Source: Pseudomonas sihuiensis (GTDB lineage: Bacteria > Pseudomonadota > Gammaproteobacteria > Pseudomonadales > Pseudomonadaceae). From it: DNA of 64,000 nt. Below, in pieces: positions 58,054 to 64,000 of this stretch. Both the position numbers and the translations under genes were made by a program. The notes below the pieces were generated by a model. The model was not told the origin of the DNA. It saw nothing but the letters and a program-made list of their open reading frames with translations, and did no database searches. The DNA lies in assembly GCF_900106015.1 (NCBI RefSeq), contig NZ_LT629797.1, forward strand, positions 4,154,001-4,218,000, given 5' to 3'. Within the stretch, counting starts at the first letter, position 1; each line of letters begins with the position of its first letter.

Positions 58054-59422
58054 GTTGATGGCGATTCTGCTGTTCGTCAGTATTTGCGTGGCCTTGATGG
58101 CCGGCTTCCCGGTGGCGTTCACCCTGGCCGGCGTTTCCCTGCTGTTCGCCGCTATCGGCGTCGTCACGGGCACCTTCGACCCCGGTTACCTCAGCGCCCT
58201 GCCGAACCGTCTGTTCGGCATCATGAACAACCAGACCATGCTCGCCGTGCCGCTGTTCGTGTTCATGGGGGTGATGCTGGAACGTTCACGGGTGGCCGAG
58301 GACTTGCTCGAGTCCATGTCGCGCCTGTTCGGCACCCTGCGTGGCGGCCTGGCGATTTCCGTGTGCGTGGTCGGCGCTCTGCTGGCTGCTTCTACCGGTA
58401 TCGTCGGTGCCACCGTGGTGACCATGGGCCTGCTGGCACTGCCGACCATGCTGCGCCGCGGTTACGACCCGGCCATTTCCACCGGGACACTGGCTGCTAC
58501 CGGCACCTTGGGGCAGATCATTCCACCCTCGATCGTGCTGGTGCTGCTGGGTGACGTGATGTCCAGCGCCTATCAGCAGGCACAGTTGAAGATGGGCATC
58601 TTCTCGCCGAAGACCGTATCGGTCGGCGACCTGTTCGTCGGCGCGCTGATTCCTGGGCTGCTGCTGGTTGGCCTGTACATCGTCTACATCATCGCAGTCG
58701 CCATCCTCCAGCCGAAGAAACTGCCGGCGCTGCCGCAGGAGGAACTGGGTCCGATCGAGTGGGGCAAGCTGGGCAAGGCGCTGATTCCGCCGCTGATCCT
58801 GATCGGCGCGGTGCTGGGCTCGATCCTCGCCGGTTATGCCACGCCGACCGAGGCTGCTGCATTGGGTGCCGTGGGCGCCATGTTGCTGGCTTTCAGCAAG
58901 GGCAAGCTGAACTTTGGCCAGCTCAAGGAAGTGGCCTACGGCACCACCGAAATCAGTGCCATGGTCTTCATGATCCTGATCGGTGCTTCGCTGTTCTCGC
59001 TGGTGTTCCGTGGCTTCGGCGGTGAGGCATTGATCGAGGACGTGTTCGCCCAGTTGCCAGGCGGCGTGCTGGGTGCGTTCTTCCTGGTGATGCTGGTGAT
59101 CTTCCTGCTCGGCTTCATTCTCGACTTCATCGAGATCACCTTCGTGGTGGTACCGATCGTCGGGCCGGTGCTGCTGGCCATGGGCCTCGATCCGATCTGG
59201 CTCGGCGTGATGATCGCACTGAACCTGCAGACGTCCTTCCTCACTCCGCCATTCGGCTTCGCGCTGTTCTATCTGCGTGGCGTGACGCCGGCGAGCATTC
59301 CCACCAGCACCATCTACAAGGGTGTCGTGCCGTTCATCCTGATCCAGATTCTGCTGCTGGTAATCGCCTACATCTTCCCCGGGCTGATCACCTGGCTGCC
59401 GGAGCAGGTCTACGGCAAATAA
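58046..59422 (+). CDS. TRAP transporter large permease subunit
   Basis: The DctM-type channel subunit (458 aa, about 12 hydrophobic helices) that drives solute import with the sodium gradient. The conserved segments GATVVTMGLLALPTMLRRGY and GTLGQIIPPSIVLVLLGDV are present near residues 118-170. It belongs to the group that accompanies TakP-like receptors for carboxylic or keto acids. It overlaps the small subunit gene by 8 bp and is followed by a terminator. Confidence 0.93.
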   Translation: MAELMAILLFVSICVALMAGFPVAFTLAGVSLLFAAIGVVTGTFDPGYLSALPNRLFGIMNNQTMLAVPLFVFMGVMLERSRVAEDLLESMSRLFGTLRGGLAISVCVVGALLAASTGIVGATVVTMGLLALPTMLRRGYDPAISTGTLAATGTLGQIIPPSIVLVLLGDVMSSAYQQAQLKMGIFSPKTVSVGDLFVGALIPGLLLVGLYIVYIIAVAILQPKKLPALPQEELGPIEWGKLGKALIPPLILIGAVLGSILAGYATPTEAAALGAVGAMLLAFSKGKLNFGQLKEVAYGTTEISAMVFMILIGASLFSLVFRGFGGEALIEDVFAQLPGGVLGAFFLVMLVIFLLGFILDFIEITFVVVPIVGPVLLAMGLDPIWLGVMIALNLQTSFLTPPFGFALFYLRGVTPASIPTSTIYKGVVPFILIQILLLVIAYIFPGLITWLPEQVYGK

Positions 59423-59440
59423 GTATCGCTGGCTGGTTTG

Positions 59441-59478
59441 GCAAAACGCCCGTCCTTGTGATGGGCGTTTTGCTTTTT
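59441..59478 (+). terminator. terminator after the TRAP permease genes
   Basis: GCAAAACGCCC/GGGCGTTTTGC, an 11-bp stem, is followed by a T run (CTTTTT). Confidence 0.92.
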
Positions 59479-59521
59479 GCGTTGTCACACTATCTGTCAT
59501 CTATCTCAGCGAGAGGTCGTC

Positions 59522-60424
59522 ATGAGCACCGCCCAAGTCGAACGCGTGGAACTGGATCAACTGGTCTGCTGGCGCATTCGTGCCGCCGACAGCGAATTGC
59601 TGGTGGCCCAGCAGGGTGCGCAGATTCTCAGTTACCAGCAGGGCGAGCAGCCGCCGCTGATCTGGCTAAGCCCGGATGCGGCCTACCAACGTGGCCAAAG
59701 CGTGCGTGGTGGTGTGCCGGTGTGCTGGCCCTGGTTCGGTGACCTGCGGCGCAATCCGCAGGCCGTGCAGGCGCACTACCATCAGGAGCAGGCGCCGGCC
59801 CACGGCCTGGTGCGAGCGCTGGACTGGGAGCTGCTGGGCATCGACGAGGAGGACGACACTGTCACTCTGCGCTTTGCCTATGACACGCGTAATCAGCCGC
59901 TGGACGGCTGGCCCAGGGACGTCGGCCTGACCTTCGTCGTGCGTCTGGCGCAGGATCTCAGCATGAGCCTGGAAACCCACAATCGCGGTGACACGCCCCT
60001 GACCCTGAGCCAGGCGCTGCACAGCTACTTCGCCGTCAGCGACGTGCGCCAGGTCAGCGTCGAGGGGCTGCAGGCCTGTCGTTACCTCGACACCCTGTTG
60101 GACTGGCAGGAGCTGCGTCAGCAGGACGAACTGGGATTCAGCGCCGAGACGGATCGCATCTACCTCGATACCCCCGCGCGGCTGAGTATCGTCGACCCCG
60201 GCTGGGGGCGGCGCATCCATCTGGATGCCCGTGGTTCACGTTCGGCCGTGCTGTGGAATCCGTGGGTCGACAAGGCCAAGCGCCTCTCGCAATTTCCCGA
60301 CGACGCCTGGCAGAACATGCTCTGCATCGAGACGGCCAATGTGCTTGAGGATGTCCTGCAACTGAAAGCCGACGAGCGGCATCGTCTGGAGCTGCGCCTG
60401 TCCAGCGAGCCTCTGCTGAACTGA
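59522..60424 (+). CDS. D-hexose-6-phosphate mutarotase (YeaD type)
   Basis: A 300-residue aldose-1-epimerase-like protein of the YeaD group, which interconverts anomers of glucose-6-phosphate and related sugars. It contains the conserved GGVPVCWPWFG segment near residue 62, HGLVRALDW near residue 96 with the catalytic-type His, and a Glu in CIETANV near the C-terminus. The ATG at 59522 is preceded by GAGAGG; the frame is open to 59477. It is a separate gene next to the T6SS promoter region. Confidence 0.92.
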   Translation: MSTAQVERVELDQLVCWRIRAADSELLVAQQGAQILSYQQGEQPPLIWLSPDAAYQRGQSVRGGVPVCWPWFGDLRRNPQAVQAHYHQEQAPAHGLVRALDWELLGIDEEDDTVTLRFAYDTRNQPLDGWPRDVGLTFVVRLAQDLSMSLETHNRGDTPLTLSQALHSYFAVSDVRQVSVEGLQACRYLDTLLDWQELRQQDELGFSAETDRIYLDTPARLSIVDPGWGRRIHLDARGSRSAVLWNPWVDKAKRLSQFPDDAWQNMLCIETANVLEDVLQLKADERHRLELRLSSEPLLN

Positions 60425-60858
60425 CAGGCGCTGAGCTGGCTGGCTGTCCTGGCATAAAGCCAGCTCTCTGGACAGTGGCTGGCATCACAAAAAATAATAT
60501 CAATGCGCCAGTAAGTGTGATGCGCCACTAATTTGCTAGTAAGTAATTTCTTACAACTATCCAAGGGCTTATCTGAAACGCAAAACATCGATAACAACTT
60601 GTCCTAAGTGCGAGACAAATAGTCGGCTCTAGCGTTCCGGTAATAATTTGAAAGATGTCGACGAATGTTAGGTGTTTCACACTTTGGGCGGTTGCTCACC
60701 TCGGGTCATGGGGCTAGGATGCCCGACCTATAAGGATCTTGCGCAATTTGTTGCACAAACAACTGCGCAAAAAGTTGCGCACTGCGATGTTTTCTCTAAG
60801 CCATAGCGGCGATATGAGATTTCGCGGAAGTTGCCCACTTTAATAGTCGAGTCATGGA
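60425..60858 (+). promoter_or_regulatory. long regulatory region and leader before the T6SS operon
   Basis: 434 bp with no gene and an AT content above its surroundings. It has three TTGCGCA half-sites in inverted order (60739-60746, 60764-60770, 60775-60781). It also has three GGA motifs of possible RsmA type at 60734, 60826 and 60856, the last one touching the tssA start codon. In P. aeruginosa the first T6SS operon is held off by RsmA at its leader, so the same control is likely here. No clear -35/-10 pair could be fixed. Confidence 0.6.
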
Positions 60859-62421
60859 ATGACGTACTCCAGCAAGCTCACCGCTCATTATCTCAATCTG
60901 GCCAAATCCCCTATTAATGAAGGGAACTTCGCCGGTGAAGACGTGCGTTATTCCAGCGAATACGAAATGCTGGAAACCGAGCTGGGCAAGGCCTCGTCGC
61001 TGCATGAAACCGGCGCTATCGACTGGCAGAAGGTACGCGAGGGCAGCGAGAACCTGCTGACCACCCAGTCCAAGGATTTGCGGGCCGCCACCTGGCTGAC
61101 CTGGGGCCTTTTCCAGCGCGAATCCTTCGCCGGCCTGCAGGCCGGTCTGAACCTGCTGCACTACCTTTGCGAGCACCATTGGCACGAGTTGCACCCGCGC
61201 AAGGCGCGTACCCGCACTGCCGCCATCAACTGGCTGTTGCCGCGCCTGGAGCAGGCGCTGGCCGAACACGTGCCGATCAGCGAACAGCTGCCGCTGTTTC
61301 GCCGCCTGGCCGAACACCTGCACGGTCTGGAAGCCGCCCTGTCGAGCCACCTCGGCGAGGACTCGCCGCTGCTGCTGCCGCTGTGCCGCCGCCTCGACGA
61401 GCAGATCAAGCGCGCCAGCCAGGGCCAGGCCGAGCCGGGCACAGTCGGCGCTGCCATCGCCCAGGTCAAGCAAGTCGCTACCCAGATCATCACCGGCAGC
61501 GGCCCCATCGAAAGCGAGAAGGATGCGCACAAGGCCCTGCGCAGCCAGCAGGATGCCGCTCGCCCGCTGTGCGCCTGGTGGCTGAAGAACAAGGCCACCG
61601 ACCTCAAGCCGCTGCGCCTGGCGCGCACCCTGCTGTGGCTGCCCATCGAGTCGCTGCCCGAGCGTAACGCCGAACAGATCACCGCCCTGCGCGGCCTGCC
61701 AGCCGACAAGCTGGCGTCCTACAAGGAGCGCTTCGCCCAGGGCGCCTATGCCGATTTGCTCGCTGACCTCGAAGCCAGCATCGCCCGTGCGCCGTTCTGG
61801 CTCGACGGCCAGCGCTTGGTCTGGGAATGCCTGCAGGAGCTCAAGGCCGAACAGGCCATGCGCGAGGTGGAAATCCAGTTCGCCCTGTTCCTGCAGCGTG
61901 TTCCCGGTCTGGACGAGCTGCGTTTTCACGACGGCGTGCCCTTCGCCGACGCCGAAACCCGTGCCTGGATCGGCGCCCACGTGCTGCCGCACCTGCAGGC
62001 GCCGGAAGTGGAGAAGAAGCCAGTTGCCAGCGAGCAGGGTGCCACACCGCCCTGGGAGGAAGCCCTGCAGCAGGTGCTACCCGGGCTGCGCAAGGACGGC
62101 CTGAAAGCCGCCGTGCAACAGCTCAAGCAAGGCATGTCGCGTGCCCGTGGCGGCCGCGAGCGTTTCTTCTGGCAACTGACCCTGGCCCGCCTGTGCTTCG
62201 CCGCGAAGAAGTACGACCTGGCCAAGACCCAACTCGAATCGCTCGACCAGACGCTGCAAGCCTCCGGTCTCGGCGAGTGGGAACCCGATCTCGCCCTGGA
62301 TGTGCTGCGTTTGCTGCACAACTGCTGCGAGCTCCTGCCGCAGAACCATGCAGTGCGCGACAGCAAGGACGAGATCTATCGCAGGTTGTGCCACCTCGAC
62401 CTCGAGGTGGTGCTGGAGTAA
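60859..62421 (+). CDS. tssA: type VI secretion system protein TssA
   Basis: TssA primes and caps sheath growth at the T6SS baseplate. The 520-residue protein has an N-terminal ImpA-type domain (LETELGKASSLHETGAIDWQ near residue 38, LTTQSKDLRAATWLTWGLF near residue 66) and a long C-terminal region of the TssA1 type. The ATG at 60859 lacks a clear SD, with GGA directly before it, which fits translational control. It is the first gene of a tssABC operon like HSI-I of P. aeruginosa. Confidence 0.92.
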   Translation: MTYSSKLTAHYLNLAKSPINEGNFAGEDVRYSSEYEMLETELGKASSLHETGAIDWQKVREGSENLLTTQSKDLRAATWLTWGLFQRESFAGLQAGLNLLHYLCEHHWHELHPRKARTRTAAINWLLPRLEQALAEHVPISEQLPLFRRLAEHLHGLEAALSSHLGEDSPLLLPLCRRLDEQIKRASQGQAEPGTVGAAIAQVKQVATQIITGSGPIESEKDAHKALRSQQDAARPLCAWWLKNKATDLKPLRLARTLLWLPIESLPERNAEQITALRGLPADKLASYKERFAQGAYADLLADLEASIARAPFWLDGQRLVWECLQELKAEQAMREVEIQFALFLQRVPGLDELRFHDGVPFADAETRAWIGAHVLPHLQAPEVEKKPVASEQGATPPWEEALQQVLPGLRKDGLKAAVQQLKQGMSRARGGRERFFWQLTLARLCFAAKKYDLAKTQLESLDQTLQASGLGEWEPDLALDVLRLLHNCCELLPQNHAVRDSKDEIYRRLCHLDLEVVLE

Positions 62422-62476
62422 GGCGCCAACACGCCCAATCAAGGCCTCCGGGCCATCAACGCAAAGGAGAACACCC

Positions 62477-62983
62477 ATGGCCAAAGAAGGCTCGGTAGCC
62501 CCCAAGGAACGCATCAACGTCACTTTCAAACCCGCCACCGGCGGTGCCCAGGAAGAAATCGAACTGCCCCTGAAACTCATGGTGCTCGGCGATTTCACCC
62601 AGCGTGCCGACGATCGCAAGATCGAAGACCGCAAGCCCATCAGCATCGACAAGAACAGCTTCGACGAAGTGCTGGCCAAGCAGGAACTGAACCTGACCTT
62701 CGCCGTACCGAATCGTCTGCAGGACGAGCAGGAAGGCGACGAGCTGGCCGTACAGCTGAAGATCAACTCCATGAAGGACTTCAACCCGGCCAACCTGGTC
62801 GACCAGGTGCCGGAACTGAAGAAACTGATGGAGCTGCGCGACGCTCTGGTCGCCCTGAAGGGCCCGCTGGGCAACGCCCCGGCCTTCCGCAAAGCCATCG
62901 AGAGCGTGCTCTCTGACGACGACTCGCGCGACCGCGTGCTCGGCGAACTGGGCCTGGCCGCCCAAGGCAAGCTCGATTCCTGA
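62477..62983 (+). CDS. tssB: type VI secretion sheath small subunit TssB
   Basis: TssB (VipA) forms the contractile sheath with TssC. The 168-residue protein shows the ERINVTFKPATG start and the conserved LPLKLMVLGDFT segment near residue 30. I chose the ATG at 62477, with AAGGAG upstream; the longer frame belongs to the end of tssA. It lies 55 bp after tssA and 25 bp before tssC. Confidence 0.97.
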   Translation: MAKEGSVAPKERINVTFKPATGGAQEEIELPLKLMVLGDFTQRADDRKIEDRKPISIDKNSFDEVLAKQELNLTFAVPNRLQDEQEGDELAVQLKINSMKDFNPANLVDQVPELKKLMELRDALVALKGPLGNAPAFRKAIESVLSDDDSRDRVLGELGLAAQGKLDS

Positions 62984-63008
62984 TTCTCACTGACAAGGAC
63001 GCATATTC

Positions 63009-64000
63009 ATGAGCACGACTAGCGCAGCAGTAGAAGGTGGCCGTAGCGCCGCCGACCTCGGCATCCTCGACCGCATCATCGCGGAAACCAAGCTGACTCC
63101 GGACGACGAAGCCTACGACATCGCCAAGCGTGGCGTGTCGGCCTTCATCGAAGAGCTGCTCAAGCCGCAGAACGAAAACGAGCCGGTGAAGAAGGCCATG
63201 GTCGACCGCATGATCGCGGAGATCGACGCCAAGCTCAGCCGGCAGATGGACGAAATCCTCCACCACGAGCAGTTCCAGGCCCTGGAATCCTCCTGGCGCG
63301 GCCTCAAGCTGCTGGTGGATCGCACCAACTTCCGCGAGAACATCAAGCTGGAGATCCTCAACGCCTCCAAGCAGGATCTGCTCGATGACTTCGAAGACAG
63401 CCCGGAAATCGTTCAGTCCGGCCTGTACAAGCACATCTACACCGCCGAGTACGGCCAGTTCGGTGGCCAGCCGGTCGGCGCCCTGATCGCCAACTACTTC
63501 TTCGATCCGAGCGCTCCTGACGTCAAGACCCTGCAGTACGTCGCCTCGGTGGCCTGCATGTCCCACGCCCCGTTCATCGCCGCCGCCGGCCCGAAATTCT
63601 TCGGCCTGGAGACCTTCACCGGCCTGCCGGATCTGAAGGATCTGAAAGACCACTTCGAAGGCCCGCAATTCACCAAGTGGCAGAGCTTCCGCGAGCAGGA
63701 AGATGCCCGCTACGTCGGCCTGACCGTACCGCGCTTCCTGCTGCGCAACCCGTACGACCCGGAAGACAACCCGGTGAAGACCTTCGTCTACAAGGAAAAC
63801 GTGGCCAACAGCCACGAGCACTACCTGTGGGGCAACACCGCCTATGCCTTCGCCAGCCGGCTGACCGACAGCTTCGCCAAGTTCCGCTGGTGCCCGAACA
63901 TCATCGGCCCGCAGAGCGGTGGCGCGGTGGAAGACCTGCCGCTGCACCACTTCGAAAGCATGGGCGAGATCGAGACCAAGATCCCCACCGAGGTGCTGGT
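63009..64000 (+). CDS. tssC: type VI secretion sheath large subunit TssC, 3' part outside the window
   Basis: TssC (VipB) is the main sheath protein. 330 residues are visible out of the usual ~500; the frame runs off the window. The conserved LESSWRGLKLLVDRTNFREN segment (near residue 95) and YGQFGGQPVGALIANYFFD near residue 150 confirm the family. AAGGAC precedes the ATG. Genes such as hcp and tssE are expected beyond the edge. Confidence 0.96.
   Translation, partial: MSTTSAAVEGGRSAADLGILDRIIAETKLTPDDEAYDIAKRGVSAFIEELLKPQNENEPVKKAMVDRMIAEIDAKLSRQMDEILHHEQFQALESSWRGLKLLVDRTNFRENIKLEILNASKQDLLDDFEDSPEIVQSGLYKHIYTAEYGQFGGQPVGALIANYFFDPSAPDVKTLQYVASVACMSHAPFIAAAGPKFFGLETFTGLPDLKDLKDHFEGPQFTKWQSFREQEDARYVGLTVPRFLLRNPYDPEDNPVKTFVYKENVANSHEHYLWGNTAYAFASRLTDSFAKFRWCPNIIGPQSGGAVEDLPLHHFESMGEIETKIPTEVL

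Overview
This 64 kb window is chromosomal DNA of a Pseudomonas, most likely of the P. mendocina/P. oleovorans type. The GC content is high and coding is dense. The backbone order is the one I recall from the start of Pseudomonas chromosomes: glyS-glyQ-tag-lipid A acyltransferase-PilZ protein, then TPR protein-trkA-rsmB-fmt-def-LysM protein-dprA-tsaC-qor-hemF-aroE, then sulP-choX-betC-LysR, then trpA-trpB-trpI, and finally a type VI secretion operon. There are no rRNA or tRNA genes, CRISPR arrays, insertion sequences or prophage genes. Most small non-coding features are dispersed palindromic repeats.

Layout. 1-5.3 kb: translation (glyQS), DNA repair (tag), an FMN-binding-type protein, a lipid A acyltransferase and a PilZ protein. 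5.4-9.3 kb: a two-gene aminoacyl-phosphatidylglycerol operon (mprF plus an acvB/virJ-type hydrolase). 9.4-24.2 kb: an accessory block for ectoine/hydroxyectoine uptake (ehuBCDA), its MocR regulator (enuR), catabolism (eutB, eutC, eutD/doeA, eutE/doeB), an AsnC regulator (doeX type), and the downstream dehydrogenase and transaminase (doeC, doeD). Two unrelated genes interrupt this block: an NlpC/P60 hydrolase and a queuosine-precursor transporter preceded by a likely preQ1-I riboswitch. No eutA is present. 24.3-35.1 kb: conserved housekeeping genes. 35.1-40.3 kb: the choline-O-sulfate locus. 40.4-47.9 kb: a D-Ala-D-Ala endopeptidase, a LysR/aldo-keto reductase pair, an SDR whose end looks frameshifted, a Kef-type antiporter and a second SulP carrier. 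47.9-51 kb: trpBA and trpI. 51-56.1 kb: dodecin, an epimerase, a lipoprotein, a SpmA-SpmB fusion, an Ivy-type lysozyme inhibitor, two tiny membrane proteins and a thioesterase. 56.1-60.4 kb: a TRAP transporter and a mutarotase. 60.4-64 kb: a regulatory leader and tssA-tssB-tssC, cut by the window end.

A functional theme is osmolyte salvage. Ectoines enter through EhuABCD and are opened and deacetylated by EutD and EutE. DoeD and DoeC then pass the product to aspartate. Choline-O-sulfate is split by BetC.

I see no clearly new multigene system. The strongest leads are regulatory or structural: the preQ1-type aptamer, the 15-bp motif shared by the two ectoine promoters, a LexA-like box over the tag promoter, the eutBC set lacking eutA, the frameshifted SDR end, and the repeat-rich T6SS leader.
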